The notes beneath the pieces were generated by a model. The model was not told the DNA's origin. It ran no database searches and saw only the letters and a list, made by a program, of their open reading frames with translations. A DNA stretch of 64,000 bases from Amycolatopsis sp. NBC_01480 (GTDB taxonomy: Bacteria > Actinomycetota > Actinomycetes > Mycobacteriales > Pseudonocardiaceae). Where the stretch lies: assembly GCF_036227205.1 (NCBI RefSeq), contig NZ_CP109442.1, positions 3,286,001-3,350,000 of the forward strand, given 5' to 3'. Each line of letters begins with the position of its first letter. The stretch's first letter is position 1. Both the position numbers and the translations under genes were made by a program. Positions 26,549 through 37,345 of the stretch are shown piece by piece.

Positions 26549-28670
26549 TTAATTCTACCAAACCCGTTCTCGAAACGACCGGCCGAATACTACCTCCCGT
26601 CAGTCGGTGAAGAGATCAACACGGATTGTGACAGCTCGGGTAGCCTGGGCGGACGAGTTCGGAGTTGGGGAGCGATGAGCGAGGGAAACTTCTTCGACGG
26701 GTCGGCCGGCAGTGTGTTCCAGGGCCGTGACGTCTACGGCGGCGTCCACTTCAACGCGCCGGCCGCGCAGGTGGTGCCGCCGGTGCAGGTGCTGGAGCCG
26801 CCGCGGCATTACCGGAACAACGAGCGGCAGCTGGCCGAGTTGAGCCGGGTGCGGGCCGAGGCCGGGGGCGGGGTGGGGATCGCGATCGTGCGGGGGGCGC
26901 CGGGCAGCGGGCGCAGCACGTTGTGCGAATGCTGGGCGTTCCGCAACCAGGAGTTGTTCGACGACGGGGTTTTCCCGGTGCGGCTGGGGCGTCGTCCGGT
27001 GACGGATGTGCTCGCCGATCTCCTGGCGCTCGCCGGGTATACGCCGGAGCAGTGGCCGCAGAGTCTGGAGGGGCGGTCCGCGATGTGGCGGGCCTGGACC
27101 GGGAAGCATCGGCTCGCGCTGCTGGTCGACGACGCGATGAGCGCCGCGGAAGTGCAGGCGCTCCTGCCGGCCGGGGCGGGGTCGATGGTGCTTGTGGTCG
27201 AGGCGGGTCGGTTGACCGAGCTGAAGACCCGGCATTCCGCGCAGGAAGTGGAGCTGGACCCGCTGAGCGACGAAGCGGCCCACGGCGTGCTCGCCGAGCT
27301 GGTGGGGATCGAGCGGCTTGACGCCGAGCCGGAGCAGCGCGAGGCCCTGCTGCGGATCTGCGCCGGGTCCGCGGCCGAGCTGACGGTCGCGGGCGCGATG
27401 CTGGCCGAATCGCCGAACTGGACGCTGGAACGGCTGATCGGCCGGATCCGCCGCAAGGGCAGCCTCGCGAGCCCGGTGTTCGACGTCGCGTACGACCGGC
27501 TGCCCGAGGACGCGCAGGCCTGCTACCGGGTTTTCGGCGCGCACCCCGGCGACGGTGACGCGGCCCTGGAAACCCTGATGGCCCTGCTGGACCTGGACAT
27601 CGACGACGCCGAAGACGCGCTCGGCCACCTCGTGCGCGCCAAACTCGTCGAGTCGATGGGCGCCGACCGGTACCGCATGGCCGAGCTGGCCCGGCTGCAC
27701 GCCGCCACCCTGGCGGAGGACCTGTCGGCGAAGGTGGTGGCGCACTACGCGCAGACTGCCCTCGCCATCGCCGAGAGCGCGCTGAAACGGGGCTGGGCCG
27801 AGCAGCTCTGGCCCGGGTTCGAGCCAGACGGGCGTAACCAGGACGACGCGCTGAAGTGGCTCCGGACCGAACGGCTGAACCTCGTGGCCGCGGCGGAAAC
27901 CGCGTACCAGGAGGGAGCGCTCGAGGACGTCTGCCGGCTGGCGCTCGCATTGTGGGCGGTGCACAAGGACGGCGGTCACCCGGCCGAGATGGTCGCGGTC
28001 AACCGGGACGCCGCGTCCGCCGCGCGGGCCTGGAACTCCCCGCTCGCCGAGGCGCTGATGCTGACGCAGCTGGGGTTCGCCGCGGTGCAGCGCCGGGATT
28101 GGGCGAGTGCGTACGAGCACCATGGCCGCGCCGCGGAGCTGGCCGAGCTGGCGCAGTCGGCGGACGCCCGGGCGACGGCGGTGGAATCGTTGGGGCTGGC
28201 GTACTTCGAGGCGTCCACTCATGCGCAGCCGGAAGAGGCAGGGCAGCTCCTCATCGCGGCGGAAGAGCAGTTGCGGCTCAACCTTGACCTTGCGGAGCAG
28301 CTGGGCAAGAAGCGTCGGCTGGCGTTGGCCCGGATGCATCTGGCGAAGGTCAGGCGTCCCGAGGAGGCGGCCGGTCTGCTGGATCAGGCCGCGAGCGTCC
28401 TGGACAGCGAGCCCGGCAACCGGGTGAAGATCCTTTTGTGGCGTGGGCGGAAAGCCGTTGAGGACGGCGCCCTCGACGACGGGATTTTCCGGTTGCTGGA
28501 GGTTGTCGACCTCGCCGTGGACGGCGGATGGCACCGCGAGCGCATCATGGCCGGGCGCACGCTCGCGGAGGCAAAGCTCGCTCAGGGCGACGAGAAAACG
28601 GCACGGGCACACGCCGAGGACGCGCTGAACGTGGCCCGGTTGCAGGGATACACCGCCGACGCGCTCGACA

Positions 28671-30293
<1,623 letters not shown>

Positions 30294-30296
<3 letters not shown>

Positions 30297-30326
30297 GGAG
30301 AGCAATCCTAGCGATTGCTCTCCGTG
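30294..30326. terminator. Perfect hairpin between the amyloid-motif gene and GT-B-like gene 2
   Basis: CACGGAGAGCAATC (30294-30307) and GATTGCTCTCCGTG (30313-30326) form a perfect 14-bp stem with a 5-base loop. On the minus strand it begins 4 bases after the stop of the 111-residue gene and its distal arm contains the GTG (30296) of the GT-B-like gene. It could terminate, attenuate or sequester the start codon. Confidence 0.65.
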
Positions 30327-30330
30327 CGGC

Positions 30331-30666
30331 TCACAAACTGATGTTGCCGTGTACGTCACGTAGCTGGACGACCTTGGCCCCTTCGGCCACGGTGCCCACG
30401 TGGTTGTTCACGCTGCCGCCGCGAGCGTCCTGGTGGACTTCGAACTCGGCGTGCAGGGCGGCCTTGAACGCCGGGTCCGCCTGGCTTTCCCGGTCCAGGC
30501 GCTCGGCGAGGGCCGCGATCGTCGCCGGGTCCTCGGGCTTGGCCGCCTCCAGCTCCGCGACCGCTTTCCTGTCGCCGGAGAACTTGCGCTTGACCAGTTC
30601 GTACAGGCCGGTGGCGGCCTTGGTCGCGAGCGTGGTGGCGACGGCGGTCAGGATCGGCTCGGGCAT
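30331..30666 (-). CDS. Small helical protein with C-terminal amyloid-type motif (Bell-like effector candidate)
   Basis: 111 residues. The N-terminal 75 residues are helical, with a hydrophobic first helix (ILTAVATTLATKAATGLYELV) and charged later helices, resembling the small membrane-targeting Bell/HeLo-like effector domains of bacteria. After a linker, residues 86-111 carry a motif whose core VVQLRDVHGNISL aligns with VFQGRDVYGGVHF near the N-terminus of STAND protein 2. Such sharing is how NLR sensors template effector assembly in amyloid signalling. ATG 30666 follows GAGGAG. 46 bp downstream of the pseudoprotease gene and possibly co-transcribed. Effector role is inferred. Confidence 0.75.
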   Translation of the reverse strand: MPEPILTAVATTLATKAATGLYELVKRKFSGDRKAVAELEAAKPEDPATIAALAERLDRESQADPAFKAALHAEFEVHQDARGGSVNNHVGTVAEGAKVVQLRDVHGNISL

Positions 30667-30712
30667 CTGCGCTCCTCGGGTCGACGATTCCCGTCAGTGT
30701 CCTCCACGGTAC

Positions 30713-31459
30713 TCACTTCGTGTGGTCGGCGACCCAGTCCGCGATGACGTCGACGCGGGCGGTGAGTTCCGCGCTGGCGTGCGGGCAGTCCGGGCCGGTG
30801 ATCTCGACCGCGATGAGCTGGCCGCCCGAGCCCGACGGGACGAAGTACGGCGCGCCGGCGTCGTAGGTGCACGCGCTGGTCGTGGTGGCCGGGCTGACCC
30901 CGCGAACGCCGATGGTGGTCGGGGCGACGTTCGCCACCTCGACGGTGCCCTGCTGCAGCTTGGCCGATGGCGCCGGGTTCTTCGCCGTGGTGCTGCCCCA
31001 GCCGGCCAGGGTGAGGCTCTGCCCGGTGCCCGGGACCAAGCGGTTCAGGGTCAACGGGGTGACGCCGGTGGCCGGGCTGTCGAGGTGTGCCAGCGCGGTG
31101 TCGTTGACGCTGGACTGCAGCACGTCGGTCACCTTGCGCGTGAGGCCCTTCTCCTTCGCCTCGTCGACCAGGCCGAGCGTGACGGTGGTCGGGTACGGCA
31201 CCGGGCCGGACACGCGGTTGCGGTTCACGTCGTGGAAGCAGTGGCCGTTGGTGAGGATCCACTGCGGGGCGACGAGCGAGCCGGAGCAGTAGCTCGAATA
31301 CGTGCTGCCGTCCGGGCGCGGAATGCTCGCCATGGCCAGCTTCGCGGTGAAGCCGAATTGGCCGGCCGGGACGTCGGAGCCGTTCGCGACGGCCAGCGCC
31401 GGCGCGGCGGTGAGAATGGGCAGGAGGGCAACTGCGGTGACTGCGGCGCGAACGCGCAT
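30713..31459 (-). CDS. Secreted trypsin-like protein lacking the nucleophile serine (pseudoprotease)
   Basis: 248 residues with a signal peptide (cleavage near ALA-VANGSDV). Chymotrypsin-fold motifs are intact for His73 (TNGHCF) and Asp120 (SVNDTALAHL), but the active-site block reads CTYDAGAPYF, so the serine of DSGGP is Ala201 (codon GCC). The neighbouring paralogue has CLYDSGAPYF. It is therefore probably inactive as a protease and may act as a binding protein or regulator. ATG 31459 follows GGAGGAAGGG. Four cysteines suggest disulfides. Confidence 0.88.
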   Translation of the reverse strand: MRVRAAVTAVALLPILTAAPALAVANGSDVPAGQFGFTAKLAMASIPRPDGSTYSSYCSGSLVAPQWILTNGHCFHDVNRNRVSGPVPYPTTVTLGLVDEAKEKGLTRKVTDVLQSSVNDTALAHLDSPATGVTPLTLNRLVPGTGQSLTLAGWGSTTAKNPAPSAKLQQGTVEVANVAPTTIGVRGVSPATTTSACTYDAGAPYFVPSGSGGQLIAVEITGPDCPHASAELTARVDVIADWVADHTK

Positions 31460-31558
31460 TAGGTCCCTTCCTCCGGGCCACCGGCGGGGCGCCGATGATC
31501 GGCCCTCCACGCTAACCAGGTTCGGCGGACTGAGGAATTCCCTTGTCGGGCGAAAGAA

Positions 31559-31589
31559 AACGGGCCCGGCGCAAGACGCGAGGCCCGTT
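31559..31589 (-). terminator. Terminator after the active trypsin-like gene
   Basis: AACGGGCC and GGCCCGTT form an 8-bp stem around a 15-base loop; on the minus strand TTTTCTTT follows, giving a U-tract. It lies 15 bp beyond the stop of the gene starting at 32368. Confidence 0.75.
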
Positions 31590-31603
31590 CGTGTACTTGA
31601 CTT

Positions 31604-32368
31604 TCACACTGCGTTCGCGGCGATCCAATCGGCGATCACGTCGGCGCGGGCGGTCGTCTCCGGCGTCGAGTGGGGGCAGTCCGGGCCGTCCGACTCGACC
31701 GACACGAGCTGGCCGCTGGTCTCGTTCGGCACGAAGTACGGCGCGCCCGAGTCGTACAGGCAGGCGCTGGTCGTGTTCGACGGCTGGACGCCGATCACGC
31801 CGGCCGTGGTGGCGGCGACCTGGCTGACCGCCATCGAGCCCTGCTGCATCTTCGTGGACGGCTTGGCGTCCGTGGAGCTGAGGCTGCCCCAGCCCGCGAG
31901 CGTCACGTTCTGCCCGACCGTCGGCGCGTCACGCTGGACGGTCAGCGGCGCGATCCCGGTGACCGGGCTGTCGAGCTTGGCGAGCGAAATGTCGTTGGTG
32001 CCAGCCTGAAGCACGTCGGTCACCTTGCGCGTGACGCCGAGCCCGTCGCTCTGCACGGTGGTGCCGAGCAGCACCGAGGTGTCGTACGGCACCGGCCCGG
32101 AGATCGGCTTGCGGTTGACGTCGTGGAAGCAGTGCCCGGCCGTGATGATCCACTGAGGAGCGATCAGGGCGCCGGAACACGCGCTGTCGTAATGACTTCC
32201 GTCCGGCTTCGGGATGTTCGTCATCGTCAGCTTCGCCGCGAATTGGAACTGTCCCTGCGGGACGTCGGACCCGTTGGCCACGGCCGAGGCCGGCAGTGCG
32301 GTGGCGAGGGCGCCCGCGGTGCACGCGAGCGTCAGAACGGCAGCGGAAAGCACCGCACGAACACGCAT
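31604..32368 (-). CDS. Secreted trypsin-like serine protease
   Basis: 254 residues with a signal peptide (cleavage near ASA-VANGSDV). The triad is complete: His79 in TAGHCF, Asp126 in TNDISLAKL and Ser207 in DSGAP. DSGAP replaces the usual DSGGP, which may alter the oxyanion hole. About 60 percent similar by eye to the downstream serine-less copy. Substrate unknown. It has its own terminator, so the two genes are likely separate units. Confidence 0.9.
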   Translation of the reverse strand: MRVRAVLSAAVLTLACTAGALATALPASAVANGSDVPQGQFQFAAKLTMTNIPKPDGSHYDSACSGALIAPQWIITAGHCFHDVNRKPISGPVPYDTSVLLGTTVQSDGLGVTRKVTDVLQAGTNDISLAKLDSPVTGIAPLTVQRDAPTVGQNVTLAGWGSLSSTDAKPSTKMQQGSMAVSQVAATTAGVIGVQPSNTTSACLYDSGAPYFVPNETSGQLVSVESDGPDCPHSTPETTARADVIADWIAANAV

Positions 32369-32442
32369 TTATTTCCCCTACAAGTGGTCTGAGCCGGTGA
32401 TTACCAAACCATAGCGGGGAGGTGCGTTCACCTGAAAGTGTT

Positions 32443-32480
32443 CGGCTGCCGGGTTGCCCGATAGGCCATCCCGGCAGCCG
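32443..32480 (-). terminator. Terminator after the FKBP gene
   Basis: CGGCTGCCGGG and CCCGGCAGCCG form an 11-bp stem with a 16-base loop, 9 bp past the FKBP stop on the minus strand. Confidence 0.75.
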
Positions 32481-32489
32481 GTGAAGCGG

Positions 32490-32864
32490 TCAGTTGACGT
32501 CGACGAGGTCGACCACGAACACGAGGGTCTCGTTGGGCTTGATCACGCCGCCCGCGCCGCGTTCGCCATAGGCGAGGTGCGGCGGGATCACGAGCTTGCG
32601 GCGGCCACCGATCTTCATGCCGGCCACCCCCTGGTCCCAGCCGGGGATGACCTGGCCGGCGCCGAGCGCGAAGCGCAGCGGCTCGCCGCGGTTCCACGAA
32701 GCGTCGAACTCCGCGCCAGTGGAGTGGGAGACGCCGACGTAGTGGACGCTCACCGCACTGCCGGGCTGGGCTTCGGTGCCGTCGCCGACGGTGAGGTCGG
32801 TGATCTCGAGTTCGGCCGGCGCGGGGCCGTCCGGGCGGTCGATTTCGGGCTTTTCCAAGGTCAT
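32490..32864 (-). CDS. FKBP-type peptidyl-prolyl cis-trans isomerase
   Basis: 124 residues, the size of a single cytosolic FKBP domain. VSVHYVGV, FDASWNRGEPLRF, GQVIPGWDQGVAGMKIGG and LVIPPHLAYG are the family's active-site strands. It accelerates proline isomerisation during protein folding. ATG 32864 is placed at the conserved MTLEKPEI; a TACGGT hexamer 6 bases upstream suggests a leaderless mRNA. Confidence 0.95.
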   Translation of the reverse strand: MTLEKPEIDRPDGPAPAELEITDLTVGDGTEAQPGSAVSVHYVGVSHSTGAEFDASWNRGEPLRFALGAGQVIPGWDQGVAGMKIGGRRKLVIPPHLAYGERGAGGVIKPNETLVFVVDLVDVN

Positions 32865-33013
32865 GGCGACACCGTACCTACGGCCTGTGAGCTGCGCCGA
32901 TCGGACTACGCCCAAAGGTGGGTTAAACGCGAAAAGTCTTCACAAATGTCTCTACCCGCCGGTAGCGTGCGCCACGTCACCCCTGGGGGATCTTCGTGGA
33001 CGGGAGTTCGGGC

Positions 33014-36000
33014 ATGCGACGACGCATCCGCATCCTGACCGTGGCGGCGCTGGCCGTGCTCACGGCGGGCCTGACCCAGGCGGTGGCGGGTGTCCCGCCC
33101 GCCACCGCGGCGCTGCCGGGCAACGACTACTGCGCCGGCCAGTGCAACGACATCCTGCCGCCCGGTGAGAACGGCAGCGCGACGCTCGCGGAGATCCTCG
33201 CCAACAAGGCCCTGGGCACCCAGCCCGGCCACGCCGACGACCAGCTCGGCAAGTACGCCGACCTCGCCGGCGGCTACAAGACCCTGACCACGGACACGAT
33301 CGGCAAGTTCTTCAACGACTCGTCGTTCGGCGTCCCGGCCGACCAGGTGGCCAGCACGCTCCAGCCGCGCTCCGACGTGACCATCACGCGCGACAAGGCC
33401 ACCGGCGTCCCGCACATCCAGGGCACCACGCGCTCCGGCACCGAGTTCGGCGCCGGGTACGCGGCCGGGCAGGACCGCCTGTGGCTGATGGACATCATGC
33501 GCCGCGTCGGCCGCGGGCAGCTGACCTCGTACGCCGGGGGCGCGCCCGCGAACCGCGAGCTCGAGCAGTCCTTCTTCTCTGCCGCGCCGTACACCGAGGC
33601 GGAGCTGCAGGCGCAGATCGACGCCGCGGCTAACAGCGGCCCGCGCGGCAAGCAGGGGCTGGCCGACGCGCAGTCCTACATCGACGGGATCAACAAGTAC
33701 ATCACCGATTCCCACAACGGCCGCTACTTCCCGGGCGAGTACGTGCTCACCGGGCACGTCGACGCGATCACCAACGCCGGCACCATCGAGCCGTTCAAGC
33801 TGACCGACCTGGTCGTGCTCGCGTCCGTGGTCGGCGCCCAGTTCGGCGCCGGCGGCGGCGGCGAGGTGCAGAACGCGGTCGCGAAGCTCGCGCTGCAGGA
33901 GAAGTACGGCGTCGCGCAGGGTGAGAAGGTGTGGCAGAGCCTGCGTGCCGCGGACGACCCCGAGGCCGTGAAGACGCTGCACGACGGGCAGACCTTCGAC
34001 TACGGCATGACGCCCGCGAACCCGCAGGGCGAAGCGTTGCCGGACAAGGGCTCGGTGACGAACCAGCAGCTCGTGTACGACCCCACCGGCTCGGCCTCCT
34101 CGGCGACGCCGGCGAAGGTGAACGTCCCCGCGCCCAAGGACCAGGAAGCCGCGCGCGGCATGTTCGACAACGGCGTGCTGCCGGGCGACATGATGACCGA
34201 CAAGCACGGCATGTCCAACGCGCTCGTGGTGTCGGGCTCGAAGACAGCGAGTGGGCACCCGGTGGCCGTGTTCGGCCCGCAGACCGGGTATTTCGCGCCG
34301 CAGCTGCTCATGCTGCAGGAACTGCAGGGCCCGGGGATCAGCGCGCGCGGCGCCTCGTTCGCCGGCATCAGCATGTACGTGCTGCTGGGCCGCGGCCAGG
34401 ACTACTCGTGGAGCGCGACCACCTCGGCGCAGGACATCATCGACACGTTCGCGCTGCCGTTGTGCGACCCGAGCGGCAAACCGGCCACAAAGGACTCGAA
34501 CTACTACGTCTACCAGGGCCAGTGCCTGCCGATGGACACCGTGGAGCGCAAGAACTCCTGGACGCCGACGCTGGCCGACGGCACCGCGGCCGGCTCGTAC
34601 ACGCTGCGCAGTTATCGCACCAAGTACGGCCCGGTGACCAGCCGCGCGACGGTCGGCGGCAAACCGGTGGCGTACACCTCGCTGCGGTCCTCGTACTTCC
34701 ACGAGGTGGACTCGCTGATCGGCTTCCAGGAGTTCAACGACCCGGACTTCATCCACTCCGCGTCGGACTTCGAAAAGGCCGCGAACGACGTCAACTTCAC
34801 CTTCAACTGGTTCTACGCCGACTCGAAGGACGTCGCGTACTTCAACTCGGGCGCGAACCCGGTGCGCAACCCGACCGTCGACCCGATGATGCCGGTGTGG
34901 GGCGACAAGGGTTACGACTGGCAGGGCTGGAAGCCGGACGGCAACGTCGCGGCGTACACGCCGATGGCGCAGCACCCGCAGTCGATCAACCAGGACTACT
35001 ACATCAGCTGGAACAACGCGCAGGCCAAGGGTTACGCGTCCGGCGGCGCCGACAAGTCCGCCGTGTACCGCGCGGACCTGCTCGACTCGCGGGTGAAGGC
35101 GCTGATCTCCAGCGGCACCAAGGTGACCCGGGTCAACCTGACCCAGGCCATGGAGGACGCGGCGCTGGCCGACCTGCGGGCGGAGAAGGTGCTGCCGTTG
35201 CTGCTCCAGGTGCTCGACAAGGCGCCGCTCACCGGCGCCGCGGCCGACGCCGAGGCGAAGCTGAAAGCCTGGATGGCCAACGGGCACCAGCGCGTCGAGT
35301 CCTCGGCGGGCAGCAAGACCTACAACGACGCCGACGCGATCCGGATCATGGACGCCTGGTGGCCGCTGCTGGTCACGAACGAGTTCAAGCCCGCGATGGG
35401 CGACGACGCGTTCACCGCGATGACCAACGTGCTGCAGATCAACGAAAGCCCGTCCGGGTTCCAGAACGAGACGCCGGGCAAGCACGTCGGGCAGCCGCAC
35501 CAGGGCTCTTCGTTCCAGCACGGCTGGTGGGGCTACGTCAGCAAGGACATCCGCACGGTCCTCGGCCAGCCGGTCGCGGGCCCGCTGGGCGCGACGTTCT
35601 GCGGCGGCGGCAACCTGGACGCCTGCCGCACCGCGCTCGTCGACTCGCTGACGGCGGCCGCGGCGCAGCCCGCGAACACCGTCTACCCGGGTGACGCGGA
35701 CTGCTCGGCCGGCGACCAGTGGTGCGCCGACAGCGTGATCCAGCGTCCGCTGGGCGGCATCACGCACGGCAAGATCAGCACCCAGAACCGCCCGACGTTC
35801 CAGCAGGTCGTCGAGTACGCGGCGCACCGCGGCGACAACGTTTCGAACCTCGCCGCGGGCAAGCCGGTCTCCGCGACCAGCGCCGAGACGGGCTTCTACC
35901 CCTCGCCCGCTTCGAACGCCGTCGACGGCAACCCGGCCACCCGATGGGCCAGCGACTGGAGCGACAACCAGTCGATCACCGTCGACCTCGGCTCGGTGCA

Positions 36001-36235
36001 GCAGGTGTCACGGGTGGTGCTGTCGTGGGAATCGGCGTACGCGAAGGGCTACAAGGTGCAGCTCTCCGCGGACGGCGAGTCCTGGCGTGACGCCGCGACG
36101 GTGACGGACGGCAACGGCGGCGTGGACAACGTGTCGTTCGCACCGTCGGACGCCCGCTTCGTGCGCGTCACGGGTGAGCAGCGCGGGACCAAGTACGGGT
36201 ACTCGCTGTACGAGTTCGAGGTTTACGCGCACTGA
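33014..36235 (+). CDS. Secreted penicillin acylase-family amidohydrolase with C-terminal F5/8 type C domain
   Basis: 1073 residues with a signal peptide (ALA-type cleavage near residue 35). The precursor has an alpha-subunit region (about 90-250), a spacer, then KHGMSNALVVSG, where Ser401 becomes the new N-terminal nucleophile after self-cleavage, followed by the beta subunit. Relatives hydrolyse penicillins, cyclic lipopeptides or acyl-homoserine lactones. The last 130 residues (NLAAGKPVSAT, AVDGNPATRWAS, IHDLG-like ITVDLG) form a discoidin/F5-8C carbohydrate-binding module, unusual for the family. ATG 33014 follows GGGAG; a GTG at 32996 is possible. A large antisense open frame over it is a codon-bias shadow. 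Confidence 0.93.
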   Translation: MRRRIRILTVAALAVLTAGLTQAVAGVPPATAALPGNDYCAGQCNDILPPGENGSATLAEILANKALGTQPGHADDQLGKYADLAGGYKTLTTDTIGKFFNDSSFGVPADQVASTLQPRSDVTITRDKATGVPHIQGTTRSGTEFGAGYAAGQDRLWLMDIMRRVGRGQLTSYAGGAPANRELEQSFFSAAPYTEAELQAQIDAAANSGPRGKQGLADAQSYIDGINKYITDSHNGRYFPGEYVLTGHVDAITNAGTIEPFKLTDLVVLASVVGAQFGAGGGGEVQNAVAKLALQEKYGVAQGEKVWQSLRAADDPEAVKTLHDGQTFDYGMTPANPQGEALPDKGSVTNQQLVYDPTGSASSATPAKVNVPAPKDQEAARGMFDNGVLPGDMMTDKHGMSNALVVSGSKTASGHPVAVFGPQTGYFAPQLLMLQELQGPGISARGASFAGISMYVLLGRGQDYSWSATTSAQDIIDTFALPLCDPSGKPATKDSNYYVYQGQCLPMDTVERKNSWTPTLADGTAAGSYTLRSYRTKYGPVTSRATVGGKPVAYTSLRSSYFHEVDSLIGFQEFNDPDFIHSASDFEKAANDVNFTFNWFYADSKDVAYFNSGANPVRNPTVDPMMPVWGDKGYDWQGWKPDGNVAAYTPMAQHPQSINQDYYISWNNAQAKGYASGGADKSAVYRADLLDSRVKALISSGTKVTRVNLTQAMEDAALADLRAEKVLPLLLQVLDKAPLTGAAADAEAKLKAWMANGHQRVESSAGSKTYNDADAIRIMDAWWPLLVTNEFKPAMGDDAFTAMTNVLQINESPSGFQNETPGKHVGQPHQGSSFQHGWWGYVSKDIRTVLGQPVAGPLGATFCGGGNLDACRTALVDSLTAAAAQPANTVYPGDADCSAGDQWCADSVIQRPLGGITHGKISTQNRPTFQQVVEYAAHRGDNVSNLAAGKPVSATSAETGFYPSPASNAVDGNPATRWASDWSDNQSITVDLGSVQQVSRVVLSWESAYAKGYKVQLSADGESWRDAATVTDGNGGVDNVSFAPSDARFVRVTGEQRGTKYGYSLYEFEVYAH

Positions 36236-36244
36236 ACTGCCATT

Positions 36245-36285
36245 AAGGACTCCTTACCTACCTTCAGGGTAGGCAAGGAGTCCTT
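36245..36285. terminator. Bidirectional terminator between acylase and DinB-like genes
   Basis: AAGGACTCCTT-A-CCTACC pairs with GGTAGG-C-AAGGAGTCCTT around a TTCAG loop: 17 of 18 positions pair. It lies between stops at 36235 and 36304 of convergent genes. Confidence 0.82.
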
Positions 36286-36303
36286 GACGGCGTCACGGGG
36301 AAC

Positions 36304-36876
36304 CTAAGCGGCGGACCAGAAGGGATCGCGGCCGATGAAGGCGATCATCCTGGTCTGGACGTCGCTGTCCGCCGGCACCTCGACTCGGGGGCCGTACTGG
36401 CCCGACGAGCGCAACACGTCCTCCATCCCGGCCATCCCGCCGAGCAGGCCGGCGCAGAAGTCCGGGTCGAGCCGGTCGTCCTGGCCGGTCGCGCGGGCCA
36501 GGTCCCAGGTGTGCATGAAGACGTCGGCGGTATAGAACTGGTCGATCGCGCCGGGCAGCGGCAGGGTGCCGATGTGCGGGTTGCTGAGTTTCCGGTCGGC
36601 CGTCTCGGGATCGTCCAGCAACGCCTGCACGCCTTCGCTGTGCACTCGCCACGCGGCGACCGGGTCTTCGTCGGCCGAAGGCCCTTTGGGCAGCTCGATT
36701 CCCGCGCCCGCCGCGAGGAACGAGGGGAACCACTCGACCAGGTGCCGCACGACGTCGCGCGCCGCCCAGCCGTCGACCGGCGACGGGGCGTCCCAGTCCT
36801 GCGTGTCACGGACTCGTTCGGTGAACCGGCCGGCCACCTCGCGATGCCGCTCGGCCGGCTTTTCAGGCAGTGCCAT
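36304..36876 (-). CDS. TIGR03086-family (DinB/maleylpyruvate-isomerase-like) metal-binding protein
   Basis: 190 residues. Helical bundle with VDGWAARDVVRHLVEW, FMHTWDLARATGQDD and a C-terminal IAFIGRDPFW, as in the TIGR03086 family. The histidines in VRHLVEW and MHTWDLA are the likely metal ligands. Activity unknown; some relatives use mycothiol. Overlaps the SRPBCC gene by 14 bp and is third in an ArsR-led operon. Confidence 0.88.
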   Translation of the reverse strand: MALPEKPAERHREVAGRFTERVRDTQDWDAPSPVDGWAARDVVRHLVEWFPSFLAAGAGIELPKGPSADEDPVAAWRVHSEGVQALLDDPETADRKLSNPHIGTLPLPGAIDQFYTADVFMHTWDLARATGQDDRLDPDFCAGLLGGMAGMEDVLRSSGQYGPRVEVPADSDVQTRMIAFIGRDPFWSAA

Positions 36877-37345
36877 CGCTCAACATCCCATCCAGTTTGG
36901 CGTAACCATCGTTGATGCCGACCTCCATGCCGGAGCGCAGGATCCCGTCCCGGGACTCGATGCTGTCCACAAGGGACTGTGTGCGCAGGCGCGTGCGGCC
37001 GTCGCCGAGGTCCTCGAACCACATCGTCTCCAGCGCGACGCCCTCGGGCTCGCCCTCGAACGTGAAGGTCTGCACGACCCGGTCCGGCCGCACCTCGTGG
37101 AAGCAGCCGTGGAAGCCGTACTCCACCCCGCGGACGACCGAGACGTAACGCCAGCTGCCGCCGGTGCGCGCGTCCCAGCGGTCGATCCGCGTGGTGGTGT
37201 TGTCGGGGCCGACCCACTTCGCGAACAGCTCGGGGTCGGTGTGGGCGCGGAAGAGGCGCTCGGGCGTCGTCGCGAAGTCACGCGTCATCCGGATCACCGG
37301 CAGGCTCGGATCGGCCTCGATCCTGGCCTCGACCATCTTGTCCAT
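36863..37345 (-). CDS. SRPBCC/AHSA1-type lipid-binding-fold protein
   Basis: 160 residues: MTRDFATTPERLFRAHTDPELFAKWVGP and the C-terminal long helix GINDGYAKLDGMLS are typical of AHSA1/SRPBCC proteins, which bind hydrophobic ligands. In actinomycetes such genes commonly follow an ArsR-type regulator, as here. Overlaps the regulator gene by 68 bp. Confidence 0.9.
   Translation of the reverse strand: MDKMVEARIEADPSLPVIRMTRDFATTPERLFRAHTDPELFAKWVGPDNTTTRIDRWDARTGGSWRYVSVVRGVEYGFHGCFHEVRPDRVVQTFTFEGEPEGVALETMWFEDLGDGRTRLRTQSLVDSIESRDGILRSGMEVGINDGYAKLDGMLSDGTA

Noticed and set aside
25442..26674. 400-codon in-frame extension upstream of STAND gene 2
   Set aside because: It runs antisense through GT-B-like gene 1 and its tandem repeat; the ATG at 26675 has a ribosome site and begins the conserved motif.
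32906..35827. 973-codon open frame on the minus strand opposite the penicillin acylase gene
   Set aside because: Low-complexity Arg/Val/Gly-rich translation with no motif; it mirrors the third-position GC bias of the real gene on the plus strand.
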